Shown here in pieces: positions 41,795 to 47,040 of a stretch of 64,000 nt of DNA. Made by a program: the position numbers and the translations under genes. The DNA is taken from the NCBI RefSeq assembly GCF_000002235.5, contig NW_022145606.1, positions 48,668,685-48,732,684 of the forward strand, read 5' to 3'. The notes beneath the pieces are model-generated. The model saw only the letters and a list, made by a program, of their open reading frames with translations. It was not told the origin of the DNA and made no database searches. The stretch comes from Strongylocentrotus purpuratus. Lineage: Eukaryota > Echinodermata > Echinoidea > Camarodonta > Strongylocentrotidae. The first letter of the stretch is position 1; each line of letters opens with the position of its first letter.

Positions 41795-43537
41795 GTGTGT
41801 GGGTGTGCTAACGAGAGCCAGGTGCATGGTGCGATGCTCACATAATTATGGTGTATAAAGTAAACAGTTACTTACTGGTCGAGCTACGTACAGCCTACGG
41901 GACACAAACCGTTTTTAATTTGAACAAGAACCTTATTTCAATTCTTCCTTACAATCTTAGAATTGATGATGATAATATTTAAATAATTTCTTTCCTGAAA
42001 ACATGGGGATAAGACCGTCCAAACCTCCATTCCCCCAGCGTCCTCGCGACACCCTCCATTGTTTTGTGTTTAAATATTTTGTTGCACACGTATATGTATG
42101 TTGCATGTGTATAGCATGTGTCGGGCGATCGCAAGGTTAAGGGCTAGCTACGCGCTTCGATCGTTCCGTTGGGTCACGTGACCAGTACTTTATTAACTTT
42201 GATTAAACTTTAACCGGGAGGGGGCGATCATTACTGTGGGATTTTTGTTTTTAATCCATGCCGGGTTACAATGTTTGCCAACGACTTGGACATAACCAAT
42301 ACAGTTTAAAAGGAATAGTTTTGATCAACACTGTTTTTAACCAACGCAAGATTAAAAGTAAATTGTAATCAACATCACATTTATAACGTTTTTTAATCAA
42401 CAATTCTTTAACCCGCAGTTTTTTAATACTTGTTTTAACAGTGAAGAGGAATTATAATAACTATGTTATCCATATATAATTGTTGTCTAGTGCCTAATTG
42501 GAGAAGGCACGTATGGAAAAAACAGAATTAATATAATTTGTCTACATTACAAACGGAAGAGTTGCCCCGGACTATGTCACAATCCAGTGACCTATTTGCC
42601 AACTTGAGATTCACATAATAAATCCTTTTTTTCTTTTTCTTTTTCCAACATGTTTTATTACGTGGAAGTAGAAACAGCGAAACTCTTTATCAGGTGTCTG
42701 ACAGAAATCGGAAGTTGTTTGAACCTTCGCAAACTGAGATCACTACTGTAGGCTTAATGTGTGAATCTCCAATCGGCAATTTTGTCATTCGAACTGAACA
42801 TTGAAATATCAATATTCCTTTCTCTTCTAAATAACCTAGGAGCTATGCCTAATATATAGTCTGGATGGAATGTCGTTGTATTAGCCCCTCCACCCCCCCC
42901 CCCTTTCCACGAAGAAGAATCAATGTTGTAATGCAATCATACCTGAGCTACTGTGCAGTGGAGTCGCCTCTATGACTTGTTCATGTGGGTCCTGCTGCTT
43001 TGAGAGATATTCACCTACAGGAAATGTATACAGAGTCATTTTCTGATGTTATTTATACATCCATGGCTCGAGAGAATCGAACATTAAAACATATTCTTTT
43101 TATTTAGAAACGAATAAAGTTTTAATTTCAGAAATCAAACAATACACCTGAATACAGCAAGACTGCTAGACTGATCACATTTACTTTGAATATCATAAAC
43201 AATCATACAATAATTATAGATATAGTTCATTCAGTTACATCTAGATTACTTTTTACCTTCGGCCAATTTCTGTCCCAATCCACCAAGCTCCACATCATGA
43301 AGCTTCCTTGCCAGGATCGATCGTGATTGACTTGTATCTGCTTGTTTAGTATTCCACTTGATCAGGATATCCTGCAAAGCCTCATTGTAGTTACCTCGAT
43401 GATTTGCGAGAATTGTTTGAATCCAATTATGGGAGTACCCCAGGGCGATGCACAGTTCTGAGTAACTAGTATGAGGTATGTCTCTGGAAAGATGAATTAT
43501 CTCGACTTCCTGTAAATATGGTAAAGGCTCCATTGTT
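2232..43537 (-). CDS. NOD-like receptor gene: Death, NACHT and expanded LRR-type modules (17-exon model)
   Basis: The minus-strand exons described separately below join as follows: 43533-43257, 43014-42943, 40491-38900, 38108-37567, 33736-33697, 33429-32888, 28957-28918, 28650-28109, 25860-25821, 25553-25012, 18261-18222, 17954-17443, 15523-15484, 14582-14059, 13332-13284, 9313-8793, 2328-2232. All junctions use AG acceptors and GT donors with matching phases. The sum is 6012 nt (2004 codons) without a stop. The domain order is Death, linker, NACHT, then about seven LRR-type modules. This is the architecture of animal cytoplasmic NLRs, which oligomerise through NACHT after ligand sensing by the C-terminal repeats and signal through Death; that role is inferred from family knowledge. 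The 5' UTR exon and promoter were not identified, and the 3' end is uncertain. No transcript evidence is available here, so skipping or alternative use of modules cannot be excluded. Confidence 0.82.
2550..2602. repeat. 53-bp palindromic hairpin
   Basis: AATAGGGC..GCACGG..ACCGA pairs with TCGGT..CCATGCGTGCCCTATT across a short loop. No function is assigned; it may be a tiny MITE or a structure-forming sequence. Confidence 0.5.
2975..3345. repeat. Poly-C run and long polypurine tract
   Basis: About 14 C residues at 2986-2999 are followed by roughly 300 bp of nearly pure A/G (GAAAGAGAAAGAAAAG type). Apparent open frames on both strands here are Lys/Glu or Ser/Phe composition only. Confidence 0.85.
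3555..4850. repeat. Higher-order tandem repeat (about 529-bp units with 60-115-bp subunits)
   Basis: A block starting GACAATGATTTAGAGTCGGG at 3561 returns at 4090, and the intervening sequence is nearly identical. Inside each block are degenerate subunits of the form GAATTCAAACAAGGATT..AATAATTTAATGAAACGTCAAAGC followed by GCGCTTCGCGCGGGAGG. A partial third block runs to about 4850. This is a local satellite. Confidence 0.85.
4953..5062. repeat. Homopolymer block: about 77 C with one A, then 32 A
   Basis: The run is C27, one A, C50, then A32. Predicted polyproline/polylysine frames here are artefacts. The exact length is probably unreliable in any assembly. The block abuts the 3' end of the minus-strand LINE. 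Confidence 0.9.
5063..8240 (-). mobile_element. Decayed non-LTR retrotransposon (jockey/I-group-like LINE)
   Basis: Minus-strand pieces in broken frames give an apurinic endonuclease N-terminus (about 8088-7860, with VICLQETHCE) and its distal GDFNSRSTAWGY motif (about 7700). Reverse transcriptase follows, with FTLDEVETALKSIKSGKAPG at about 6860-6800, GVPQGSVLAPILF and SYADDTA at about 6250-6160, and a tail with LNRIRTGVGRTQYYLHKIGA and a CACG..TMDHVIDDCP zinc-knuckle-like end at about 5330-5210. At least several frameshifts and stops are present, so it is dead. It sits in the NLR intron after module G, in the gene's own orientation. The clade is a recognition-level guess. Confidence 0.85.
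8730..8765. repeat. ATT microsatellite
   Basis: A short run of ATT trinucleotides immediately downstream of the donor of module G. Confidence 0.8.
8793..9313 (-). CDS. NLR LRR module G (521 bp)
   Basis: The acceptor is TAATTCCAG|GAT and the donor CTAAT|GTGAGT; phase 0 to 2. It starts DNGQFLVKKCHLSTVMTARMW. The LRR-like lines are LKHLTISDSSL, LRDIDITIDDA, LTRIVLTAPSS and LQWLWLSRVKG. It is closest to module F. The next intron is about 6.5 kb and is enlarged by a decayed LINE and tandem repeats. Confidence 0.8.
9402..9506. repeat. G-run cluster
   Basis: Three or four G homopolymers (8-14 nt) and a C run lie within about 100 bp in the intron upstream of module G. The composition could support G-quadruplexes on the plus strand. 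Confidence 0.7.
9545..10515. repeat. 157-bp tandem repeat array with hairpin end
   Basis: GGTTCTTGAGATAT recurs at about 9620, 9777, 9936, 10093, 10250 and 10407, giving a period of 157-159 bp. Each unit includes GTGACCCTTGACCTTTGACC. The array starts near GATGCCTCCGCC (9570) and ends with GGACGGACGTACGGACG-type repeats, then a hairpin (10479-10514) pairing ATGCCTCCG with CGGAGGCAT. The matching GCCTCC edges suggest one transposable unit with an internal satellite. Confidence 0.8.
10862..11140 (-). mobile_element. LINE 3'-end fragment (CR1/L2-like tail)
   Basis: Read on the minus strand this ends GGAAATAAAAACAACAACAA, a polyadenylation-type signal followed by an (AAC)n tail as in many CR1/L2-type LINEs. 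It includes a GGCTACCAGCCGTATACGG segment typical of a LINE 3' UTR. No coding part remains. A poly-A run in the plus strand lies at 11117-11139. Confidence 0.5.
11531..11676. mobile_element. Foldback MITE-like element
   Basis: The left arm AAATTATCAAAAAATCATTG.. and the right arm ..CAATGAATTTTTGATAAAT are inverted copies. Inner parts also pair (CCCCCAACAGGAA with TTTTTCCTGTGGGGG, and GGCCATGC with GCATGGCC). There is no coding capacity. It lies in the NLR intron between modules F and G. Confidence 0.65.
11762..12009. repeat. Short direct repeats, no gene
   Basis: TTTGTATTTTCC..GGTCTC occurs twice (about 11799 and 11862) with a GTATATT/ATATACC context. The small open frames here have no recognisable domain. 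Confidence 0.35.
12143..12287. mobile_element. Foldback MITE-like element
   Basis: AATATTGACTGGC at the left end is inverted at the right (GCCAGTCAATATT). Inner arms GATATCAG..ATATTGA and ACCATATTGCCC pair with TCAATATTTCTGATAT and GGGGCAATATGAT. About 145 bp, non-coding. Confidence 0.65.
12666..12830. mobile_element. Foldback MITE-like element with long arms
   Basis: AGTATTAATGACTGCTTT and AAATAGTTGTTTTTATACGC on the left return as GCGTATAAAAACAACTATTT and AAAGCAGTCATTAATACT on the right. The core TTGGGCTATTGCCC..GGGCAATAGCCCAA is a strong hairpin. About 165 bp. Confidence 0.75.
13284..13332 (-). CDS. NLR mini-exon before LRR module G (49 bp)
   Basis: The acceptor is AAATACTAG after a T-rich tract and the donor GTCCAG|GTAAGC. 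It is 49 bp, phase 2 to 0, encoding SLDGGCFKYDIKSGVQ. The ending GVQ matches the TVQ ending of mini-exons A-D. It is three codons longer than those, which keeps the phase. Confidence 0.65.
14059..14582 (-). CDS. NLR LRR module F (524 bp)
   Basis: The acceptor is CATCACAG after a pyrimidine tract and the donor TTACA|GTAAGT; phase 0 to 2. It begins IDMLNIKDCQLSTDMTEKFW. LRR-like lines include LNNLTISDSSL, LRDIDITIDDA, LTHINLTAPSS, LQRLNLSGMKC and LDRLNLQ, the last two being nearer to a classical LRR than in the other modules. No stops. It is diverged from A-E, so it belongs to an older duplication layer shared with G. Confidence 0.82.
14583..15483. other. Intron between mini-exon and module F; no feature seen
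   Basis: AT-rich sequence without an open frame, inverted repeat or recognisable transposon. Confidence 0.5.
15484..15523 (-). CDS. NLR mini-exon before LRR module F (40 bp)
   Basis: The acceptor is GAAATAG and the donor a strong AAT|GTAAGT. It is 40 bp, phase 2 to 0, encoding FFGSLNSAKHVSN. I found it by looking for the phase-2-to-0 exon needed between modules A and F. It has the same length as the other mini-exons and shares the GSLN motif with mini-exons A/B. Confidence 0.62.
15899..17252. mobile_element. Non-autonomous DNA element, outer member of a nested pair
   Basis: It is bounded by GTGTCCACACACAA at 15899 and its reverse complement TTGTGTGTGGACAC ending at 17252. Subterminal parts repeat the motif ACGAAACGTCGTATAA in both orientations (about 15950-16075 and 17070-17140). 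It carries no transposase. Another element (16168-16793) is inserted inside it. No target duplication is evident at its ends. Confidence 0.65.
16168..16793. mobile_element. 626-bp non-autonomous DNA transposon inserted in the outer element
   Basis: The terminal inverted repeats begin GCGCATATTTTTTTACACAA and extend about 31 bp through CTGTTTAGCCA, with one indel between ends. A direct GCCCCGCCC flanks both sides (16159-16167 and 16794-16802), consistent with an 8-9-bp target duplication (hAT-, P- or Mutator-like range). The interior is a purine-rich minisatellite of roughly 45-55-bp units (GAAATACATAA..AGAGGATAGATTGAAGGAGAA). Its open frames are not credible genes. Confidence 0.8.
17253..17442. 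other. Intron start after module A, with G homopolymer
   Basis: Includes a run of 10 G at about 17389. No other feature. Confidence 0.4.
17443..17954 (-). CDS. NLR LRR module A (512 bp)
   Basis: The acceptor is TTTAATTGCAG and the donor GAACA|GTGAGT; phase 0 to 2. The 5' part (NTRLQIEQCQLSTEMTEKLL, LNHLTISDSSL) is like B-D. After roughly position 17820 the sequence becomes closer to modules F and G (SQSYEGLLSSL, IDITI, LTRIDLSSLQS, MRGMGLLI), and its downstream intron is unrelated to those of B-E. It appears to be the other partner of the crossover that made B-D. Confidence 0.8.
18222..18261 (-). CDS. NLR mini-exon before LRR module A (40 bp)
   Basis: The sequence and splice sites are identical to the mini-exon at 25821 (SGGGSLNRKNTVQ, phase 2 to 0). 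The surrounding 700 bp is almost identical between the two loci. Confidence 0.7.
18580..19194 (+). pseudogene. LINE ORF1p fragment (coiled coil plus RRM-like)
   Basis: The frame is open from the truncation point to the TAG at 19192-19194. It begins with a heptad-rich helix (ALEQATEKIINLEKEIKEHE), then QYSRRNSLRIYGV and IDRSHRVGK, typical of an ORF1 RNA-binding domain. A Gly/His/Asn-rich insert (about 18810-18915) interrupts before a KPRSILVKF strand. The N-terminus is missing. Its likely former role was an RNA chaperone in the LINE ribonucleoprotein. Confidence 0.8.
19398..22669 (+). pseudogene. LINE ORF2: zinc-finger-like N-terminus, endonuclease, reverse transcriptase
   Basis: It starts at an ATG with a Cys-rich PHD-like segment (CNCQGDAGICCTCCLKCH..WICCFC). 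An AP endonuclease follows (LLHINCRSLNKN, VVGLTETWISD, YIMGDFNLDLL), then a frame break near 20385. Reverse transcriptase resumes at about 20848 (KSCGWDDIIPVKY, NYRPISLLTCFSKIMERLVY, FMDLSKAFDTID). There is a TAA at 21694-21696, then GIPQGSNLAP with an expanded C run (about 21760) and QFADDTSLF. The C-terminus after 22337 has YTGPIVWNSLP. At least three disruptions make it a pseudogene. Confidence 0.88.
22735..22800. repeat. G-rich simple repeat in LINE 3' region
   Basis: GGGGGAGGGGGAGG.. with a run of about 16 G, then GGGAGGGAGGGAGGG. It is G-quadruplex-like on the plus strand. Confidence 0.8.
24422..24600. mobile_element. MITE with GGCCCGAATTCACAAAG ends (copy 1)
   Basis: 179 bp, flanked by TA (24420-24421 and 24601-24602). 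The left end is CGGCCCGAATTCACAAAG and the right end CTTTGTGAACTCGGGCC, 17-bp inverted repeats with one mismatch. The interior repeats AAGGTTTGAGCTCA and a hairpin AGGTTTGTCGACAAACCT. The orthologous intron at about 37150 reads ACTATTAGTCTAG without it, i.e. an empty site. Confidence 0.8.
24899..25005. repeat. CTAG/GATC-rich palindromic tract next to a 5' splice site (one of four)
   Basis: AGATCTAGACCTAGACTAGA and related palindromes fill about 100 bp immediately downstream (minus strand) of the donor of module B. Equivalent tracts lie at 27996-28103, 32777-32880 and 37456-37560 beside modules C, D and E. A second palindrome, AGGCCTAGATCTAGGCCT, occurs at about 24344, 27452, 32411 and 37091. 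Confidence 0.75.
25012..25553 (-). CDS. NLR LRR module B (542 bp)
   Basis: The acceptor is TTTAATTGCAG; the donor is GGG|GTAGGT after the NSG end; the phase is 0 to 2. It is an open frame of about 180 residues with degenerate LRR lines (LQIEQCQLS, LNHLTISDSSL, VTKLSAKRV, VRDIDVSIDV, HIRLHALPA). The usual Asn of the LRR consensus is mostly replaced by Ser, Asp or Cys. It matches module A in the 5' half and module E in the 3' half. Confidence 0.8.
25821..25860 (-). CDS. NLR mini-exon before LRR module B (40 bp)
   Basis: The acceptor is TTCTTTATAG and the donor GTCCAG|GTGAGT; phase 2 to 0; it encodes SGGGSLNRKNTVQ. It is identical to the mini-exon at 18222 and differs from the C/D pair by LN versus VI in the middle. 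Confidence 0.7.
25936..26223. mobile_element. Foldback MITE (copy 2, intact)
   Basis: About 288 bp with roughly 105-bp inverted arms (AGGCCATTTTCGTAATGTAA.. and its inverse). Units C and D have the uninterrupted site GCAAGTAAATTGTGCATCCC (about 29024 and 33802), so the insertion preceded the A/B split but is absent from C/D. The target duplication is about 2 bp (AT). Confidence 0.82.
26260..26380. repeat. AAT-rich low-complexity segment in duplicated units
   Basis: AATAATGATG/ATAATAAT-type simple sequence, present in all unit copies (also about 23150, 29070 and 33860). Predicted Asn/Ile/Met-rich peptides here are compositional. Confidence 0.7.
27529..27697. mobile_element. MITE with GGCCCGAATTCACAAAG ends (copy 2, right end damaged)
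   Basis: Same element as at 24422 in the duplicated B-C unit; about 12 bp near the right terminus (TTTGTGAACT region) is deleted. Confidence 0.78.
28109..28650 (-). CDS. NLR LRR module C (542 bp)
   Basis: The phase is 0 to 2, with the same acceptor and donor as module B. The protein is nearly identical to B (about two residue differences, such as SGVRG for SGLRG and NLG for NSG at the end), so the B/C duplication is recent. It carries the same A-like 5' half and E-like 3' half. Confidence 0.8.
28918..28957 (-). CDS. NLR mini-exon before LRR module C (40 bp)
   Basis: The acceptor is TTCTTTATAG and the donor GTCCAG|GTGAGT; phase 2 to 0; it encodes SGGGSVIRKNTVQ after the split codon. It has the same sequence as the mini-exon at 33697. 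Its open frame and conserved splice sites in all four duplicated copies support a real exon, although at 40 bp it needs transcript proof. Confidence 0.7.
30149..32256. mobile_element. LTR-like segment (possible solo LTR) in the D-to-C intron
   Basis: The segment begins TGTAGCACTGCC and ends CTACA, giving the TG..CA inverted termini of an LTR. It is flanked by ACCCA and ACCCT, an imperfect direct repeat. It is about 2.0 kb once its own 97-bp MITE is removed, and it is absent from the A-B and B-C units. No gag, pol or primer site is present. It could instead be unit sequence deleted from A/B; the flanks do not align cleanly enough to decide. Confidence 0.45.
30621..30717. mobile_element. 97-bp MITE with perfect empty site in the sister unit
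   Basis: 31-bp inverted ends (..TTTTCACGAAGTGACGGTAG) differ at three positions. ATTT flanks it at 30617-30620 and 30718-30721. The D-E unit reads GGACATTTGATCTTC at 35393-35407 without it. It inserted after the C/D split. Confidence 0.9.
32888..33429 (-). CDS. NLR LRR module D (542 bp)
   Basis: The acceptor is TTTAATTGCAG and the donor CAGG|GTAGGT; the phase goes 0 to 2. It starts NTRLQIEQCQLSTEMTEKLW and continues with LRR-like lines LNHLTISDSSL, VRDIDVSIDV and QRLHVSGVRG. Compared with B and C it has a few replacements (for example PLELPSV for PPELPSV) and no stop. The 5' half is A-like and the 3' half E-like. Confidence 0.8.
33697..33736 (-). CDS. NLR mini-exon before LRR module D (40 bp)
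   Basis: The acceptor is TTCTTTATAG and the donor GTCCAG|GTGAGT. It runs phase 2 to phase 0 and, with the preceding GG, encodes G-SGGGSVIRKNTVQ. It restores the frame between a phase-2 LRR exon end and the phase-0 start of the next LRR exon. It is nearly identical to the mini-exon at 28918-28957. Confidence 0.7.
34929..36937. mobile_element. LTR-like segment (possible solo LTR) in the E-to-D intron
   Basis: Second copy of the segment at 30149-32256: 2009 bp, same TGTAG..CTACA termini and same flanks. The copies differ by scattered substitutions, small indels and the 97-bp MITE. Because the flanks are identical, the pair arose by unit duplication and not by two insertions. Confidence 0.45.
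37567..38108 (-). CDS. NLR exon 4 (LRR module E, founder-like)
   Basis: This 542-bp exon directly follows NACHT: acceptor ATGAACACCAG, phase 0 start VRTVKLEGSTL, donor CAGG|GTAGGT in phase 2. It shows LRR-like periodicity (LDTLIISDSSL, VRDIDVSIDV, IQRLHVSGVRG). Its 5' third differs from modules B-D, but from the SFPPSPPELP segment onward it matches them closely, as do the following introns. It therefore appears to have supplied the 3' half of the hybrid modules. All B-D exons are also 542 bp. Confidence 0.82.
38109..38899. other. Intron between NACHT and module E; (GA)n microsatellite
   Basis: A (GA)n run lies at 38121-38141, next to the acceptor of module E, where it supplies a CT-rich polypyrimidine tract on the minus strand. 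The rest shows no gene or repeat. Confidence 0.7.
38900..40491 (-). CDS. NLR exon 3: NACHT ATPase
   Basis: This 1592-bp exon (acceptor TTCCAG, donor CTTCAG|GTATGC) goes from phase 1 to phase 0 and encodes about 530 residues. It opens with DIYSKKISPSL and a basic helix, then a NACHT domain. Counting from the leucine of LTVQRC, the P-loop is at about 83-91 (APAGRGKTT), the extended Walker B at 162-170 (IILDGLDEY), and a sensor-1-like VLVTTRPH follows. After these come a winged-helix-like segment (PLFCLMVCHLW) and the helical C-terminal part that usually joins NACHT to the repeats. NACHT domains bind and hydrolyse nucleotide to control oligomerisation. The first P-loop glycine of the GxxGxGKT pattern is alanine here. 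The frame is fully open. Confidence 0.93.
40492..40971. other. Intron upstream of the NACHT exon; nothing recognised
   Basis: No open frame with a domain and no repeat structure seen. Confidence 0.4.
40972..42455. mobile_element. Large foldback element, about 1.5 kb
   Basis: Ends ATAGTTCCT..CACTGTTAGAACAAGTATTAA and its inverse (TTAATACTTGTTTTAACAGTG..) bound the element. A second long inverted pair (about 41370-41620 against 41625-42030, including GGTCTTATCCCCGTGTTTGC and ACGGATGACCTAGCC) forms the inner stem. The outer arms are filled with GTTGGTTAAA/TTTAATCAAC short repeats. A (GT)n run lies at 41759-41804. No transposase and no clear target duplication. Confidence 0.7.
42943..43014 (-). 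CDS. NLR exon 2: 72-bp linker
   Basis: This is a short exon bounded by acceptor CCTGTAG and donor CTCAG|GTATGA. It enters and leaves in phase 1 (72 bp), so it keeps the Death exon in frame with the NACHT exon. It encodes about 24 polar residues (GEYLSKQQDPHEQVIEATPL and a few more), a plausible flexible linker between Death and NACHT. No domain is recognised. Confidence 0.7.
43257..43537 (-). CDS. NLR exon 1 (coding): Death domain
   Basis: The exon is preceded on the minus strand by a pyrimidine-rich acceptor ending TTCGCAG and followed by a donor GAAG|GTAAAA. The likely start is the ATG at 43533, in good context (A at -3, G at +4), so the first four bases are 5' UTR and an upstream non-coding exon is expected. 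It encodes about 92 residues with Death-fold features: an SRDIP..SYSELC..LGYSHNWI helix pattern, N..EA..ILIKW in the middle and a final L..VELGGLGQKL helix. It ends in phase 1. Death domains recruit other Death-domain adaptors. Family assignment is by pattern recognition; a structure-based search would confirm it. Confidence 0.8.
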
Positions 43538-43642
43538 CTGCGAAGGAAATAAACAAAATGCATTACACGGGTCATCATGGTGAATAAATCAATCCAAGGA
43601 GTTGTTATAGACGATCAAGTGTTAAACAGGTAATTATCCAAA

Positions 43643-43800
43643 AGTATACAAATAGTGAATGGCCATGAGTGCAATGATACAAGATTTTGCACGAGGTGAA
43701 AGATAAGAGACGCCGAGTTGAATGGAGCGTCTCATCTTTCACTGAATGCAAAATATTGTTCCATTGCACGAATAAAGACCATTCACTATTTGTTTTATAC
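43643..43800. mobile_element. Foldback MITE just upstream of the Death exon
   Basis: ACAAATAGTGAATGG..TGCAATG..GAAAGATAAGAGACGC on the left is inverted on the right with modest mismatch. About 158 bp with a 13-bp loop. It starts roughly 105 bp upstream of the acceptor of the first coding exon. Confidence 0.75.
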
Positions 43801-43959
43801 AACACCTCGGACGTTAACGGGCTTAAAACAGTTTTCCTAGGCCTACATCTCAGCGTTTTTTTGTTTGTTTTCAATTGATGAAAATGCCGATAGTGAGCGC
43901 GCACTATTAAGCAGGCAGCCAACCACGCGCGTGTCAACAAAACAACTGCAAATGTTATG

Positions 43960-44600
43960 GTACTTGGTAAATTGGGGAGGCTTAAACTTGAGAAATATAT
44001 CGAAAGCAGAATGATAAACTTCTGGTGTAGGATTGTACATAGTGGACAGGATAAATTTTCTGGTAAGGTGTATCTTATCTAAAAATTACTCTTTGAGAAG
44101 AATATATATCAGGCACCTTGGTTAACAAAAATCAAGCTGACTCTGGACAATATGGGGAAGTCTAGTTTACGGGAAATTTGTGAAAATACTAGCTGTGAGT
44201 GGGTCAAACAAACTGTGGAACGTCGATTAAGAGATTCTCATGCTCAGTATTGGTCTGCTTGTATGTACGATAATTCGCATTGTGTTAACTATCGAATCTT
44301 CAAACATTCTTTATGTTTAGAAAGATACTTAATCGATCTCATTAAAAGAGATCGGACAATATTAAGTCGTTTTCGCTGTGGCAATCATTATCTGCCGATT
44401 GTAGCTGGTAGATATTCAAATACTCCAAGGGAAATGAGGCTATGTACACTGTGCAATTGGGGATGAATTTCATTACTTGTTTGTATGCCCTACCTTTCGT
44501 TCAGACAGAAAATTGTTCATCGATAAATATTTTATTGAAAGACCAAATACACTGAAAATGGATCAGCTTTTTAACTCCAATAATGTACAAACACGTTTAA
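43960..44600 (+). pseudogene. C-terminal fragment of a LINE reverse transcriptase protein
   Basis: Broken frames read KLGRLKLEKYIESRMINFWC, APWLTKIKLTLDNMG, then an open stretch with SRFRCGNHYLPIVAGRYSNT and PREMRLCTLCNWG, and after a frameshift DEFHYLFVCPTF. This matches the cysteine/histidine-bearing C-terminal region found after the RT domain in some animal LINEs. Nothing of its RT domain is present; the 3' side is cut by the next LINE. Confidence 0.7.
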
Positions 44601-44603
44601 ACT

Positions 44604-47040
44604 TAGTCAGCTGAAATCGGACAATCCTACCTCGTGGCACAAGCATATTAAGCTCATGACTTCTAGATCGCAATGCTGTCCAACCATTGACGTTCCTGGT
44701 TATGATCAGTCGGACCCATCGAAGATTGCAGATACCATCAACAAGCGATTTGTAGATGTTGCTAGCAACATCCGGCCCCTCCAACTATGCGACTTGCCAT
44801 CATACCTGCCGTCTCAGAGACCCCCTACTGTGCAGCCATGGGAAGTTTATCGAGAACTCCAACGGCTAAAACCCGGAAAGTCCGCTGGTCCCGATGGAGT
44901 ACCTACCAGATTGATCAGGACGTTTGCGTATGAAATAGCCTATCCACTTACTACCATCTTGAATAGCTCGTTCGCGGAAGGGGAAGTTCCCAACAGATGG
45001 AAAAAAGCTATTGTTGTGCCAATCCCGAAGGAAAAGCCTGCTAGAATCGATAAACTGAGACCGATTGCACTTACAGACCACTTTGTGAAGGTAGCAGAAC
45101 TTTTCATAACAAAGTGGTTGATGTCTGATATCTCATCCAAACTAGATGCCAAACAGTTTGGAAGTAGACCAGGTAGATCAACAACTCACTGTCTTGTAGA
45201 TATTGTAAATTTTCTAACGAAGCAGGCCGACAAATTAGGTACCACATCCACTCTAGTCACAACTGACTTTTCTAAGGCTTTTGATAAAGTTGATCATACA
45301 GTAGTTATCTCTAAGCTTATCCATCTTGTGTCTTGTCCCTCACTTGTACCTTGGATTTCTAACTTTCTGACTGGTCGCACCCAGTGTGTTCGCTACCAAG
45401 GTGTCATGTCTACCTGGGCTCCAGTGAACGCGGGCGTCCCACAGGGGACACGCTTAGGCCCGATCTTGTTCCTAGTCCTAATCAACGACGCATTGGCATC
45501 CTCAAATTTGGAGCATTGGAAATACGTTGATGACATGACAATAGCGGAAGCGAGACCACGGGGTGCGGCTGCAGAAATCCACAATACCCTATCTGAACTC
45601 AACACATGGTGCAATATCAACGCCATGCAGCTTAATGCCAGTAAATGTCATGTAATGAGAGTAAACTTCGGAAAAACCCAACTCCCTCCAATTAATGTTA
45701 GTCTTGGGGACCAGACCCTTGATGAGGTGCAAACAATCAAAGCCCTGGGGGTACTACTACAAACAGATCTGAAATGGAACAGCCATGTCGATAACATGGT
45801 GCGTAACGCAAATAGGCGCATGTATATGCTAAGAACCCTGAAACCATTCCAATTACCATGGAAAGACTTACTATGTGTATACACAGGCTATGTCAGGCCC
45901 CTTGTTGAATATGCTGCTCCTGTGTGGCATCCTGGCTTAACAAACCAACAAAATGCCCAGATTGAAAGGATCCAGAAACGTGCACTCAAAATTGTACTGG
46001 GATCATTGTACGTGACCTACGAAAATGCACTACAAATGACCAATCTCCAAACCCTAGACAATAGAAGGCGAGAACTTTGCAAAAGATTTGCTAAATCACT
46101 AATAAATTCACCTCAGTTCAGGGACTGGTTGCCACGCCCACGCCAGAATAGATATTCTCAATCTCTGAGGAGGGTTGCTCCTTATCCTGCAATCAGATGC
46201 AGAACTGATAGATACAAAAGAAGCCCAATTCCATTCTTGGTCGACCTATTGAATGATATGTAACTTTAATCATCAGACATAGCTACACTTTTCGCTTTTC
46301 ACCCCTTATTATATTTGAATTTATTCCAGTTTGTTACATGATATTAACTTTAACGAATTATATCCAGTTAATTGACAAATCATTGCTGTATCAATCGTAA
46401 CTGCTAAACTTATTTTCCTCTTCCATTCTCTCCCCCGTTTCTAGCACTCTTTCTCCCCTCTCTCTCTCTCTCTCTGTCTGTCTCTCTCTCCCCTCTCTCT
46501 TTGTCTCTCTCCTATTCTCTCTCTTTCTTCTCTCCTTTTCATTCCCCCTTCTCTCCTATTGTATCCGTCACCCTGTATGTTTCTCTATTGTAACGATTTG
46601 GAATAGCTGGCCCCGTTCACAAACCGATCAGCACAGGATACGCTTTGAACCTATTAACATTAAAGTATATCTATTTTTTCCTTTGTAAATCTTAACTTAT
46701 TTTCTGTCAAATGTAAATTTCCAATATATCACTGTATTTTACTGAGCTTTTTAATCTGTTAAAATCACGCAATTATTCACTTTTAAAATCTATTGCAACT
46801 ATTGTTACAAACAAACACGACCCGTTTAAAATCAATGAATACCGGAGTGGAAATATTATTGCATGTTCACATTTATATATAACTTTATATTTTATATTTT
46901 TACTATGAACTTGAACGAATTTTGAATTTATATCTTGTAATGTCTGATTTCACATGTATTTATTGTAATGTAATTTTTTTATCAATTTGTAAAAAGTCAC
47001 ACAATTCAGCCTTCGGGCTGCGAGATGATTTTCAATAAAA
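44604..47040 (+). mobile_element. 5'-truncated LINE with intact RT domain
   Basis: The element joins the preceding fragment near 44600, lacks the endonuclease, and carries a full-length RT frame. The 3' UTR (46264-47040) contains CT-rich simple sequence (about 46440-46550), a short hairpin AGCCTTCGGGCT and a terminal CAATAAA. It lies in the region upstream of the NLR start, on the opposite strand. Confidence 0.85.
44605..46263 (+). pseudogene. LINE reverse transcriptase, open but N-terminally truncated
   Basis: An open frame precedes the first ATG (44656) and includes DNPTSWHKHIKL, so true coding extends to the truncation. Numbered from that ATG, the 535 residues show GKSAGPDGVP (about 75), LRPIALT (134), QFGSRPGRSTTH (167), DFSKAFD (204), AGVPQGTRLGP (259) and the catalytic YVDD (290-293). 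A thumb and C-terminal region with RIQKRALKIVLG follow. It has all RT motifs but no endonuclease, so it is not autonomous. It could still be translated if transcribed. Confidence 0.85.
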
